From Micrococcus endophyticus (GTDB taxonomy: Bacteria; Actinomycetota; Actinomycetes; Actinomycetales; Micrococcaceae): 64,000 nucleotides of DNA. The DNA lies in assembly GCF_014205115.1 (NCBI RefSeq), contig NZ_JACHMW010000001.1:1736001-1800000 (forward strand). The letters run 5' to 3'. The first letter of the stretch is position 1. Each line of letters begins with the position of its first letter. Positions 16,527-25,461 of this stretch are shown here, one piece after another. The notes beneath the pieces are model-generated. The model saw only the letters and a program-made list of their open reading frames with translations. It made no database searches and had not been told where the DNA came from. The translations under genes were made by a program, and so were the position numbers.

Positions 16527-18914
16527 ATGTCCAGCCTGTTCCGCCGCCACGCCGTCGCCACGGCGGCCTGCACCGTCCTCGTCCTCGCCCCCGCCAGCGC
16601 CGCCCCGGCCCTGGCGGTGGAGACCGTCGCCGCGGACGAGACCACCATCTCGCTGCTGTCCTTCAACGACTTCCACGGCGCCCTCTCCTCGGACTTCTCC
16701 GGCACCCAGTTCGCCGACACCGTGGAGGACTACCGCACGGCCTTCGAGGCCCAGCACGGCGAGGGCTCGGTGCTGCTGACCAGCGCGGGCGACCTGATCG
16801 GCGGCTCCGCCTCGGTCTCCAACGTCCAGCAGGACGCCCCCACGATCGACGTGATGAACGCCCTCGGCCTGTCCGCCCTGGCCGCCGGCAACCACGAGTT
16901 CGACCGCGGCCTGGACGACCTGCAGGACCGCGTGATCCCCCGCGCCGAGTTCCCGGTGCTCGCCGCCAACTTCGTGGACCCGGACACCCTCGAGCCCATC
17001 CTGGCCTCGCACGCGATCTTCGACGTCAACGGCGTGAGCGTCGCCGTCATCGGCGCCGTCCCCAACGAGCTGTACGCCACCACCACCGGCGCCGGCCTGC
17101 AGGGCAACACCGTCCTGGACATGGTCGAGGCCGTCAACGGCGTGGCCGCCGAGCTCGAGGCCTCCGGCGCCGCGGACGTGATCGTCGCCTCCTACCACGA
17201 GGGCGCCGCGGGCGCGGGCGACCTCGCCGCCGAGCTCGGCAAGCGCGAGGTGTTCCGCTCCATGGTGGAGGACACCCACCCCGCCGTGGACGTGATCTTC
17301 AACGGCCACACCCACCAGCTGTACCAGTACGAGACCGCCGGGGACGGCGTCGCCCGCCCCGTGCTCCAGGCCGGCGCCTCCGGCAGCAACCTGGCCGCCG
17401 TCGAGCTGACCGTGGACGCCGCCGGCGAGGTCACCGCCGTCGCCTCCCGCCTGCTGGACCGCTCCACCCAGGATCCGGCCGAGGCCGCCGCCGAGTCCGC
17501 GGTGACCGCCGAGGTCTACGCGATCGAGCAGGAGGCCGTGGCCGTCTTCGAGGACATGCAGTCCCAGGTCGTCGCCGACCTGGACGGCTCCCTGACCACC
17601 GACTACCAGAAGCGCCTCGACGAGGGCGGCACCTGGCGCGCAGGCGGCACCCGCAGCGCCGAGACCACCCTGGGCAACTGGGTGGCCGACGCCACCAAGC
17701 AGACCGCCCTCAACGCCGATCCCGAGGTGGACCTCGGCGTGGTGAACCCGGGCGGCCTGCGCTCGGAGATCCTCGTGGACGCCTTCACCGGCGGCGGCAC
17801 CTTCTCCCCGAAGCCCGCGGACCTGATCGGCAAGCTCACCCTCGGCGAGCTGCTCGACGTCGCCCCGTTCGGCAACTCGATCTCCTACTTCGACATCCCC
17901 GGCTCCTCCATCGAGCTGGCCCTCGAGCAGAACTGGCGCGACGACGTGCGCACCTTCACCCTGGGCTGGTCCGAGAACCTGACCTGGACCTACGACGAGT
18001 CCCGCCCGCAGGGCGAGAAGGTCACGGGCGTGTGGATCGACGGCGAGCCGCTCGAGCAGGACGCCATGTACACCGTGGCGACCCAGTCCTTCCTCGCCGA
18101 CGACACCTGGGTGGCCTTGGGCGACCCGACGGCGGCCCCCGACGGCTACACCGCCTTCGCCACCGGCCGCGAGGACTTCGTGGACCTCGGCGTGCTGGAC
18201 ACCCAGGCCATCTCGGACTACGCCCGCCTCCAGGCGTCCGCCGAGGGCGCCGTGGGCCCCGACTTCGCCAAGAAGGGCGTGCCGGTCAGCGGCGCCCCGG
18301 AGACCGTGGCGGCCGGCGAGGAGATCGTCCTGACCCTGGGCGACCTCGTGATCGACTCCGACGACGCCCCGGCGGCCGCCGAGGTGGCCGTGGCCTTCGA
18401 GGCCGCGGACGGCACCGTCACCGAGCTGGGCGCCGTCACGGTCCCGGCCGGCTCCGAGGAGGTCACCCTCTCCGGCATCGCGGCCCCGGCCGAGGCCGGT
18501 GCGGGCGAGCTGCGCATGACCGTGCGCTACGCGGACGGCACCGAGACGATCGTGCGGCACGCCCTCGAGGTGACCGCCTCCGAGGCGCCGGTCGAGCCCA
18601 CCGAGCCGACCGACCCGTCCGTCCCGACCGACCCGTCGGAGCCTGCCGATCCGACCGACCCCACGGTCCCGGCCGACCCCTCTGAGCCCGCCGATCCGGC
18701 CGACCCCTCTGACCCGACCGACCCCGCCGCGCCCGTCGAGGGCGACGACGACGGCGACGACCGGGACGAGGAGCACACGGTGCCCTCCACGGTCGAGACC
18801 GGCGACGCCTCCGCCTGGTGGCTGGCCGGCTTCGGCGCCCTCCTGGGCGCCGCGCTGCTGCGCGGCCGCAAGGCCCTGGGCCTGACCGCCTCGTCCGCCC
18901 CGGCCGGCCGCTGA
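16527..18914 (+). CDS. Secreted bifunctional 5'-nucleotidase / metallophosphoesterase
   Basis: A 795-aa extracellular enzyme expected to release phosphate from nucleotides or 2',3'-cyclic nucleotides. Residues 1-30 are a Sec signal peptide. The calcineurin-like domain has FNDFHG (46-51), AGDLIGG, GNHEFD (121-126) and NGHTHQ, all metal ligands. The 5'-nucleotidase C-terminal domain (about 345-555) has GNWVADA and NPGGLRSEI. A beta-sandwich-like region follows, then an acidic Pro/Asp/Thr repeat linker, and a C-terminal hydrophobic segment with a basic tail (WWLAGFGALLGAALL...RGRK). That is a wall/membrane anchor layout, but no canonical LPXTG is present. The secreted nuclease follows 23 bp later. 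Confidence 0.93.
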   Translation: MSSLFRRHAVATAACTVLVLAPASAAPALAVETVAADETTISLLSFNDFHGALSSDFSGTQFADTVEDYRTAFEAQHGEGSVLLTSAGDLIGGSASVSNVQQDAPTIDVMNALGLSALAAGNHEFDRGLDDLQDRVIPRAEFPVLAANFVDPDTLEPILASHAIFDVNGVSVAVIGAVPNELYATTTGAGLQGNTVLDMVEAVNGVAAELEASGAADVIVASYHEGAAGAGDLAAELGKREVFRSMVEDTHPAVDVIFNGHTHQLYQYETAGDGVARPVLQAGASGSNLAAVELTVDAAGEVTAVASRLLDRSTQDPAEAAAESAVTAEVYAIEQEAVAVFEDMQSQVVADLDGSLTTDYQKRLDEGGTWRAGGTRSAETTLGNWVADATKQTALNADPEVDLGVVNPGGLRSEILVDAFTGGGTFSPKPADLIGKLTLGELLDVAPFGNSISYFDIPGSSIELALEQNWRDDVRTFTLGWSENLTWTYDESRPQGEKVTGVWIDGEPLEQDAMYTVATQSFLADDTWVALGDPTAAPDGYTAFATGREDFVDLGVLDTQAISDYARLQASAEGAVGPDFAKKGVPVSGAPETVAAGEEIVLTLGDLVIDSDDAPAAAEVAVAFEAADGTVTELGAVTVPAGSEEVTLSGIAAPAEAGAGELRMTVRYADGTETIVRHALEVTASEAPVEPTEPTDPSVPTDPSEPADPTDPTVPADPSEPADPADPSDPTDPAAPVEGDDDGDDRDEEHTVPSTVETGDASAWWLAGFGALLGAALLRGRKALGLTASSAPAGR
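18598..18735 (+). repeat. Pro/Asp/Thr repeat linker in the 5'-nucleotidase
   Basis: Imperfect 9- to 12-bp repeats encode runs of (P)(T/S/A)(D/E)P units, a flexible cell-wall-spanning spacer before the C-terminal hydrophobic anchor. Confidence 0.7.
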
Positions 18915-18937
18915 GCCGGAGCACTCGGAGAGAGACC

Positions 18938-21676
18938 ATGACCCAGCGCACCTTCCGCCTGTCACGCCCGGCCGTCGCCCTGGCCGCGCTCACCCTGCTG
19001 GCCCCGGCCGTCGTCGCCGGCCCCGCCCACGCCGCCCCCACGGGCGACGGCCTCGTGATCAACGAGGTCTACACCAACGGCGGCTCCGCGAACGCCGTCT
19101 TCACCCACAAGTTCGTGGAGCTGTACAATCCCACGGACACGCCGATCTCCCTGGACGGCTGGTCCCTGCAGTACCGCTCCGCCACGGGCACCGCCGCCCC
19201 CAACGGCGTCGTGGCGCTCAGCGGCACCGTCCCGGCGAAGGGCCACTTCCTGATCCAGGGCGGCTCCAACGGCACCACCGGCGCGGCCCTGCCGACGCCG
19301 GACCTGATTGCCGGCGGCGCCTTCAACCCCGCGGGCGCCCGCGGCACCGTGGTCCTCTCGGACCAGGCCGGCGCCCTCACCGCGCTGCCGGTCGGCTCGG
19401 TGACCACGGGCCAGGCCGAGGGCGTGGCCGACCTGCTCGGCTACGGCACCTCCAACACCTTCGAGAACGCCGCCGCGGGCGCCCCGTCCTCGAACTCGGA
19501 CCCGAAGTCCCTCACCCGCACGGACGGGGTGGACACGGACGACAACGCGGCCGACTTCACGGTCACCGCGCAGGTCACCCCCACCTCCTCCACCGGCGAG
19601 GCCCCCGTGGACCCGATCCCGGATCCCGAGCCGGATCCGGAGCCCGCGCCGGCCCTGACGATCGCCCAGATCCAGGGCGACGGCGCGGCCACCCCCTACG
19701 CCGGCCGGCAGGTCACCACCACCGGCGTGGTCACCGCCGTGTACTCCACGGGCGGCTACGACGGCTACTACATCCAGACCGCGGGCACCGGCGGCTCCGC
19801 CGAGGACGCCACCCCCGGCGCCTCGGACGGCCTGTTCGTCTACTCCCCGGACACCGTGGGCTCCGTGGCCCTGGGCGACCACGTCCAGGTGACCGGCGAG
19901 GCCGCCGAGCACTACGGCCTCACCCAGGTGCGCGTGGGCGCGGCCGGCGTGACGCCGGTGGCCGAGCCGGCCGCCGTCGCCCCGACCGCCGTCGACTTCC
20001 CGCTCTCCGAGGCCGACCGCGAGGCCCTGGAGGGCATGCTCCTGGCGCCGGCCGGCGAGTGGACCGTGACGGACAACTACGACCTGAACCAGTACGGCTC
20101 GCTGGGCATCGTGCCCGGCACCGAGCCCCTGCCCAACCCGACCTCGGTGGCCGCCCCCGGCGCCGAGGCCCAGGCCGTGGCCGCGGACAACGCGAGCCGC
20201 CTGATCGTCCTCGACGACGGCGCCTCGACCAACTTCATGCGCTCTCCGGGCAACCAGAACCCGCTGCCGTACCTGGACGCGGACCGGCCCGTGCGCGTGG
20301 GCGCGGGGCTGGACTTCACCACCGGCGTGATCCTGGACTACCGCTTCGACGCCTGGTCCTTCCAGCCGCTGGGCCACCTCACGGACGCCACCGCGGCGGC
20401 CGTGCAGCCGGTGGCCGTCGAAGACACCCGCCCCGAGGAGGCCTCGCCCGAGGCCGTGGGCGGCAACGTGAGCGTGGGCAGCTTCAACGTGCTCAACTAC
20501 TTCACCGCCCTGGGCCAGGACTTCCCCGGCTGCCGCGCCTACACGGACCGCTTCGGCGAGCCCGTGACCACGAACGGCTGCCTGCCGCGCGGCGCGTACA
20601 CGCCCGAGGCGTTCGCCCGTCAGCAGGAGAAGATCGCCGCGGCGATCGACGGCCTGGACGCCTCCGTGGTGGCGCTCGAGGAGATCGAGAACTCCGCGAA
20701 GTTCGACCTGGACCGCGACCACGCGCTGGCCCACCTCGTGGACGCCCTCAACGCGCAGGCCGGCGAGCAGAAGTGGGCCTACGTGGCCTCCCCCGCCGAC
20801 CGCCCCGCGCTGGCGGAGGAGGACGTGATCCGCAACGCGTTCGTCTACCAGCCGGCGGAGGTCACCCCGGTGGGCGAATCCGTGATCCTGCGGGACGAGG
20901 TCAACTTCGACAACGCCCGCGAGCCGCTGGCGCAGCACTTCCGCGCGGCGGACGGCACTGAGGCCGGCGTGGCGGGCACCGACTTCGTGGCCGTCACCAA
21001 CCACTTCAAGTCCAAGGGCGGCTCCGGCGCCGCGGGCGACAACGCGGACTCCGGCGACGGCCAGGGCGCCTACAACGGCGACCGCACCCGCCAGGCGCAG
21101 GCCCTCGTGGCCTTCGCCGAGCAGGTGGCCGACGACGCCGGCACGGACCGCGTCCTGCTGCTGGGCGACTTCAACGCCTACGAGAAGGAGGACCCGATCC
21201 GCGTGCTCGAGGAGGCCGGCTACGTCTCCCAGGGCGCCCTGACGGGCGAGTACTCGTACACCTTCGACGGCGCGGTGGGCAGCCTGGACGGCGTCTACGC
21301 CTCCCCGGCCGCGAGCGCCGTGGTGACCGGCCAGGACATCTGGATGATCAACGCCAACGAGTCCGTGGCCCTGGAGTACTCCCGTCACGACTACGTGGCC
21401 GAGGACCTCTACGCGCCGGACCAGTGGCGCTCCTCGGACCACAACCCCCTCCTGGTGGGCCTGCGGCTCGACGGCGCGGTCGTCGAGCCCGAGCCCCAGC
21501 CCGGCGCCGGCCACCCCGGCAAGGGCAAGGGCCTCGACAAGGGCGCCGGCCACCCCGGCAAGGGCAAGGGCAAGGGCCACGACAAGGGCGAGGGCCACCC
21601 CGGCAAGGGCAAGGGCCTCGACAAGGGCGAGGGCCACCCCGGCCACGGCCGCGTCCCGGAGGCCGCGCGTCCCTGA
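18938..21676 (+). CDS. Secreted nuclease, ExeM/NucH-like, with LTD domain
   Basis: A 912-aa extracellular DNase/phosphatase. A signal peptide (residues 1-32) precedes a lamin-tail domain (LVINEVYTNGG to about 155). A Pro/Glu/Asp linker and an OB-like domain (TIAQIQGDG, about 245-360) follow. The endonuclease/exonuclease/phosphatase domain (about 505-845) has SFNVLNYF, VALEEIENS, VTNHFKSKG, LLGDFNAYEKEDP and SSDHNPLLVGL, the Mg-dependent catalytic set. The tail is a Gly/His/Lys repeat. With the upstream nucleotidase it forms a chain from extracellular DNA to nucleotides to phosphate plus nucleosides. The ATG has CGGAGAGAG upstream; the 23-bp gap implies one operon. Confidence 0.93.
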   Translation: MTQRTFRLSRPAVALAALTLLAPAVVAGPAHAAPTGDGLVINEVYTNGGSANAVFTHKFVELYNPTDTPISLDGWSLQYRSATGTAAPNGVVALSGTVPAKGHFLIQGGSNGTTGAALPTPDLIAGGAFNPAGARGTVVLSDQAGALTALPVGSVTTGQAEGVADLLGYGTSNTFENAAAGAPSSNSDPKSLTRTDGVDTDDNAADFTVTAQVTPTSSTGEAPVDPIPDPEPDPEPAPALTIAQIQGDGAATPYAGRQVTTTGVVTAVYSTGGYDGYYIQTAGTGGSAEDATPGASDGLFVYSPDTVGSVALGDHVQVTGEAAEHYGLTQVRVGAAGVTPVAEPAAVAPTAVDFPLSEADREALEGMLLAPAGEWTVTDNYDLNQYGSLGIVPGTEPLPNPTSVAAPGAEAQAVAADNASRLIVLDDGASTNFMRSPGNQNPLPYLDADRPVRVGAGLDFTTGVILDYRFDAWSFQPLGHLTDATAAAVQPVAVEDTRPEEASPEAVGGNVSVGSFNVLNYFTALGQDFPGCRAYTDRFGEPVTTNGCLPRGAYTPEAFARQQEKIAAAIDGLDASVVALEEIENSAKFDLDRDHALAHLVDALNAQAGEQKWAYVASPADRPALAEEDVIRNAFVYQPAEVTPVGESVILRDEVNFDNAREPLAQHFRAADGTEAGVAGTDFVAVTNHFKSKGGSGAAGDNADSGDGQGAYNGDRTRQAQALVAFAEQVADDAGTDRVLLLGDFNAYEKEDPIRVLEEAGYVSQGALTGEYSYTFDGAVGSLDGVYASPAASAVVTGQDIWMINANESVALEYSRHDYVAEDLYAPDQWRSSDHNPLLVGLRLDGAVVEPEPQPGAGHPGKGKGLDKGAGHPGKGKGKGHDKGEGHPGKGKGLDKGEGHPGHGRVPEAARP
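21507..21655 (+). repeat. GHPGKGKG-type tandem repeat at the nuclease C-terminus
   Basis: About four copies of a 24-36 bp unit encode HPGKGKG(L/H)DKG(A/E)G. The tail is strongly basic with glycine and histidine and might bind DNA, metal or teichoic acid; none of this is shown by sequence alone. Confidence 0.75.
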
Positions 21677-21702
21677 CCGCGGGTGAGGGCCCGCGGCCCC
21701 AC

Positions 21703-21753
21703 GACGACGGCGGGGCCGTCCGGGATCCGATCCCGGGCGGCCCCGCCGTCGTC
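21703..21753. terminator. Bidirectional terminator after the nuclease gene
   Basis: A 15-bp perfect outer stem (21703-21717 with 21739-21753) encloses an inner CCGGGA/TCCCGG stem. It sits between convergent genes. Confidence 0.8.
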
Positions 21754-21758
21754 CGTGC

Positions 21759-23714
21759 TCAGCCGGCGAGCACGGCCTGCGCGACGGCGTCGGCGTCGGC
21801 GAGGAACAGCGCGCGGCCGGCCGGGTCCGCCCCGGCCTCGGCGGCGATCGCGGTGCCCCACTGCACGCCGGAGAGCTGCAGGCCCAGGACGTACACGTCC
21901 TCGTGGACCGCGCCGTCCGCGGCGCGCAGCCGGTGGGGCCGGCCCGTGACGTCGAACCCGGTGGCGGGCACCCGCACGCCCTCCTCGTCCTCCCACGTGC
22001 CGGCGGCGGCGACGCCGTCGTCGAGCATCCCCCGGATGAGCGGCGAGGAGGCGGCCTGCACCCGGTTGGGCGGCATCATCGCCTCCACCAGCCACTCCCC
22101 CTCTACGACCGCGGGGCCCAGCGAGTCCGCCGCGCCCACCTGCGGGCTGCGCACGGAGAAGGCGCGCTCCTCGGCGTCCACGACGGGCGCGGGGCCCGCC
22201 CACGTGAGCAGGCCGGCGCGGTGCACCGCCAGCATCTGCTCCACGCGCCACAGCGGCGGCCCGGAGGCCAGCCCCTCGACGAGCGGCTCGAACCAGCCCT
22301 GCACGTCCCGGATCCGGGAGTCCTCGGCGATGCGGCCCTCGGCCACCCACGCCTTGATCCGCAGGCGGCCGGCGTGGAGGGCGCCGACGGCCATCATGAA
22401 CGGCGACTCCTCCCCGAGCGCGGCCTCCACGCACGCCTGCTCCATGAGGTCGGCGACAGCGCGCTGGTAGTCCTCGTGGGAGGCGAACACGGCGTCCTCG
22501 AACGGCGCCGTGTAGGCCAGGATGTCGAGGAAGCGGCGGCCGGGGGCGTAGCGCTGCAGCAGCTCCTCGGCGTGCGCCGAGGTCACCGGGGCGCCGCGGC
22601 CGGCCTCCTCGAGCTGGCCCACGAGCTCGTCGAGGAACCGGCGGGCCTCCACGGGGCCGCCGAGGATCTCCGGCTGGGCCCGGACCAGGGTGGCGTAGTA
22701 GTGGCGGACCACGTCCCGGTGCAGCAGCGGCCAGAGGTGCTCGGCGAGGTCGAGGGCGCCGTGCCGGGCGGACAGGGCGTCCACGGCCGCGTCGGAGAGG
22801 TAGCTCAGCGTGACCCCGCGCGGCACGAACGCGTCCACCTCGGCCTTGGGCAGGTAGGGCACGCCGCGCCGGGACATCAGGTGCACGCGAGGCTCGCGAC
22901 CCGAGGGTTCGTAGGCGAGGGCCCGGCCGGGGCCGTCCCCGGTGCGCCGGTAGACGCCGCCGCGGCCCTGGGTGAGCTGGGCGAGCAGGTCGAAGGCGTT
23001 CAGGCCCATCCCGCGCACGAGCACGCGGGCCCCGGGCTCCACGGTGTCCCAGTCGACGTCCGAGGGGATCTGCGGCCCCTGGTAGTGGAGGTCGTCCCGG
23101 CCGCGCGCCGCGGCGGCCATCCGTGCCTGGCCCGGGCTGAGCTCGGCCGGCTGGTGCCCCAGGCACAGCACGACGGCGTCCGCGGCGAGCTCGGAGGCCG
23201 CACCGTCGGCGTCGCGCAGCTCCAGGCGCGCTCCGCCGGCCGTCGTCGGGTGCAGGGCCGTGACCTCCGCGCGGTGCTCGACGACGTCGGCGACCTCGGG
23301 CCGGGCGCGCAGGCCGGCGACCACGTCCTGGTAGAGGTGGCGCAGGTAGCGACCGTAGACCGCGCGGGCCGGGTACTGGTGGCGCTGCACGCCCAGGCTG
23401 GCCTCGGGGTGCACCCGGCGCCACTGGTCGAAGGTCTGCGCCGCCGTGGAGGGGCGCAGCCCGGGGTTGTCCGCGGCGCAGGCCGTGGGGAAGAACGCCG
23501 GGGTGTTCATGAGGTAGAGCTCGGACTGGTCCGTCCGCCACACCCGCCCGGGTCCGGGCGGGTAGGGGTCCACGACGTCGATGCGCAGCCGGGCGGGGTG
23601 CGCGCCGGGGGCCGATCCCTCCAGCCGGGCGAGGAGCCGCTCGAGCAGCATCACGCCGCGTGGGCCGGCGCCGACCACCGCGAGTCGACGGACTGCCTCC
23701 TGGGCGTCGGGCAT
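21759..23714 (-). CDS. Large FAD/NAD(P)-binding protein, function unknown
   Basis: A 651-aa flavoprotein-like enzyme. The N-terminal dinucleotide-binding motif is LAVVGAGPRGVMLLERLL (about 11-28), followed by the RIDVVDPYPPGPGRVWRTDQSELYLMNTP region typical of the FAD/NAD(P)-binding family that includes HpyO and related adenylation-associated proteins. A second nucleotide site is VLVRGMGLNAFDLL. There is no signal peptide. The first ATG (25 codons earlier) precedes the ribosome-binding site AAGGGGAGG, so the start is placed at MPDAQEAV. It is monocistronic. The substrate is not predictable. Confidence 0.8.
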   Translation of the reverse strand: MPDAQEAVRRLAVVGAGPRGVMLLERLLARLEGSAPGAHPARLRIDVVDPYPPGPGRVWRTDQSELYLMNTPAFFPTACAADNPGLRPSTAAQTFDQWRRVHPEASLGVQRHQYPARAVYGRYLRHLYQDVVAGLRARPEVADVVEHRAEVTALHPTTAGGARLELRDADGAASELAADAVVLCLGHQPAELSPGQARMAAAARGRDDLHYQGPQIPSDVDWDTVEPGARVLVRGMGLNAFDLLAQLTQGRGGVYRRTGDGPGRALAYEPSGREPRVHLMSRRGVPYLPKAEVDAFVPRGVTLSYLSDAAVDALSARHGALDLAEHLWPLLHRDVVRHYYATLVRAQPEILGGPVEARRFLDELVGQLEEAGRGAPVTSAHAEELLQRYAPGRRFLDILAYTAPFEDAVFASHEDYQRAVADLMEQACVEAALGEESPFMMAVGALHAGRLRIKAWVAEGRIAEDSRIRDVQGWFEPLVEGLASGPPLWRVEQMLAVHRAGLLTWAGPAPVVDAEERAFSVRSPQVGAADSLGPAVVEGEWLVEAMMPPNRVQAASSPLIRGMLDDGVAAAGTWEDEEGVRVPATGFDVTGRPHRLRAADGAVHEDVYVLGLQLSGVQWGTAIAAEAGADPAGRALFLADADAVAQAVLAG

Positions 23715-23930
23715 GGGGCCTCCCCTTCTCGGAATCCATGTTTCCGCGCCCGGTCCGGACGCATTCCACAGAATATCGGGGGACGTCAAGGGATGCTGAC
23801 CGTTCGGCCCACACTCCCACGTGGCACCCAGGCTGAGCGGGGGGGTACGGGTCGAAAACCGCGGATTTCTGCAGGTCAGAGGCGAAACCTGGGAGCCGCC
23901 TGGCAGTTGAAGAAGTCGAGCGTCCGGCGG

Positions 23931-23960
23931 TTGACGGGGGTCCTCTCGATGCGGAATGGT
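23931..23960 (+). promoter_or_regulatory. Possible promoter of the PRC-barrel gene
   Basis: TTGACG is followed after 18 bp by AATGGT. The -35 is good and the -10 weak. The leader to the ATG at 24008 holds AGAAGGAG. Confidence 0.3.
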
Positions 23961-24007
23961 GAATCAACGTAAGGGAACAAAACACCGATTCAGAAGGAGA
24001 ATTCCTC

Positions 24008-24949
24008 ATGGACCGCAACATGCTCGACCAGCTTCAGAACGCCAACGTCTTCGACACCGACGGCGACAAGATCGGCTCCGTCGGCCAGGTGTACCTGGAC
24101 GACGTCACCAACGAGCCCACGTTCGTGACCGTGAAGACCGGCCTCTTCGGCGCCCGCGAGACCTTCGTGCCGCTGCAGCAGGCTCAGACGACGGCCGACG
24201 GCATCACCGTGCCGTTCGACAAGGCCTTCGTGAAGGACGCCCCGAACGTGGACGCCGACGGCTCGCTGACGCCCGAGGAGGAGCAGCGCATCTACGAGTA
24301 CTACTCCATGGAGTACTCGAACGTGGACCACGACCGGGACGTGCGCCACGATGACGGCCTCCGCGCCGACGCCGGCACCGCGGGTGTGGCCGGCACTGCG
24401 GGTGTGGCCGGTGTGGCCGACCGCCGTGAGGACACCGTGGTGGACGGCGACCGCCGCGACGTCGTGGACGGCGACCGCCGTGACGACACCGTGGTGGACG
24501 GCGACCGCCGCGACCTGGTCGACGCCGACCGCCGCGACGTCGTCGACGGCGACCGCGACTCCATGGTCGTCAAGGACGAGCACCTGCAGGTGGGCACCGA
24601 GCGCCAGGCCACCGGCCGCGTCCGTCTGCGCAAGCAGGCCTACACCACCACCGAGACCGTCGAGGTGCCCGTCACCCGCGAGGAGGTCGTGGTGGAGCGC
24701 GAGGCCGTCGACCCGAACTCCGCCGAGGCCCGCACCGCCGGTCACGACGGCGACATCGAGGTGACCACCTACGAGGAGACCCCGGTCGTCAACAAGACCG
24801 TGGAGGCCGAGAAGGTGTCGCTGGGCAAGCGCCAGGTGCAGGACACCGAGACCGTGTCCGAGGAGCTGCGCCACGAGGACGTCAAGATCGACGGCGACGC
24901 CACCGATCCCGACCTGGACGGCCGCACCGACCGCAAGGATCGCATCTGA
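24008..24949 (+). CDS. PRC-barrel / DUF2382 stress-type protein
   Basis: A 313-aa acidic cytoplasmic protein. Residues 1-80 are a PRC-barrel-like domain (ANVFDTDGDKIGSVGQVYLDD...). A linker contains Gly/Ala-Val repeats and a tandem DGDRRD(D/V)-type array (about 120-190). The C-terminal DUF2382 domain (about 195-295) has LRKQAYTTTETVEVPVTREEVVVER and KTVEAEKVSLGKR. The family is common in desiccation- and radiation-tolerant bacteria and Actinobacteria; no biochemical role is established to my knowledge. A strong AGAAGGAG site precedes the ATG, and the gene is monocistronic with its own terminator, as for a highly expressed gene. Confidence 0.88.
   Translation: MDRNMLDQLQNANVFDTDGDKIGSVGQVYLDDVTNEPTFVTVKTGLFGARETFVPLQQAQTTADGITVPFDKAFVKDAPNVDADGSLTPEEEQRIYEYYSMEYSNVDHDRDVRHDDGLRADAGTAGVAGTAGVAGVADRREDTVVDGDRRDVVDGDRRDDTVVDGDRRDLVDADRRDVVDGDRDSMVVKDEHLQVGTERQATGRVRLRKQAYTTTETVEVPVTREEVVVEREAVDPNSAEARTAGHDGDIEVTTYEETPVVNKTVEAEKVSLGKRQVQDTETVSEELRHEDVKIDGDATDPDLDGRTDRKDRI
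24372..24560 (+). repeat. In-frame tandem repeats in the DUF2382 gene
   Basis: A GTAGVA-type repeat is followed by five copies of a unit of about 24-33 bp encoding (V)VDGDRRD. Arg and Asp alternate, so the linker is a highly charged polyampholyte. Copy number probably varies between strains. Confidence 0.75.
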
Positions 24950-24997
24950 TCTGACCGGCTCGACCGGCTGACGCCGGTCCGCTGACAGACACGACGG

Positions 24998-25030
24998 GGG
25001 GCCCCGGATCCACGGATCCGGGGCCCCTCT
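24998..25030 (+). terminator. Terminator of the DUF2382 gene
   Basis: A 14-bp perfect inverted repeat (24998-25011 with 25014-25027) is followed by TCTCGCG. Confidence 0.75.
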
Positions 25031-25221
25031 CGCGCGTCCCGGCGGTCGCGTGGACCGTGGCGAGGGGACGTGCAGTGCGCGACGCACGGGCAGCCGGCCC
25101 GCGCGTCGCGCCCGCGCATCCCCCCGCGCGTCGCGCCCTCCTTTGCCCTGGTCCGAGGGGTCACGCTAAGCTGGACCGGTCTGAGAACGCGCCGCCCTCG
25201 TGCGGAGCGGGACCGGATGGA

Positions 25222-25310
25222 GGAGACGTGCCAGAGCGGCCGAATGGACTTCACTGCTAATGAAGGGCTCGGCGAAAGTCGGGCCGGGGGTTCAAATCCC
25301 CCCGTCTCCG
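25222..25310 (+). tRNA. tRNA-Ser(GCT), integration target of the 9.46-kb element
   Basis: An 89-nt class II tRNA. Acceptor GGAGACG pairs with CGTCTCC and the T-arm is GGGGG-TTCAAAT-CCCCC. The anticodon GCT is at 25256-25258 in the loop CTGCTAA, closed by CTTCA/TGAAG. Its last 14 nt are the left copy of the element's att repeat. Confidence 0.95.
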
Positions 25311-25315
25311 CGAGA
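25297..25315 (+). other. attL core (19 bp)
   Basis: The sequence TCCCCCCGTCTCCGCGAGA at the tRNA 3' end is repeated exactly at 34737-34755. The flanking bases differ on both sides. Confidence 0.85.
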
Positions 25316-25348
25316 AGGCCCCGTGACCCCAGTGGTTACGGGGCCTTT
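25315..25348 (+). terminator. Element-supplied terminator of tRNA-Ser(GCT)
   Basis: AAGGCCCCGT (25315-25324) pairs with ACGGGGCCTT (25338-25347), followed by TTC. The original chromosomal terminator of the tRNA appears to be the different hairpin beyond attR at 34755. Confidence 0.75.
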
Positions 25349-25425
25349 CGCATGTCTGCGCGGATTTTGGCGGATCGCGCATGTTCCACGACTACTCAGG
25401 AACGGTCACAACGTACCATATAGTT

Positions 25426-25443
25426 AGTCACCTGGTAGTCAGA
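25426..25443 (+). promoter_or_regulatory. Candidate integrase arm-type site, left
   Basis: This 18-bp sequence matches 34669-34686 at 15 of 18 positions (GTCACC, 2 nt, then GTAGTCAGA). An inverted GACTAC lies at 25390. It is placed just inside attL and in front of the integrase gene. Confidence 0.5.
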
Positions 25444-25461
25444 TCATCACCCGGAGAGAAG

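Noticed and set aside
18600-18740. Repeats that could suggest a CRISPR-like array
   Set aside because: They are in-frame codon repeats encoding a Pro/Asp linker, with no constant repeat/unique spacer structure. No cas genes occur in the window.
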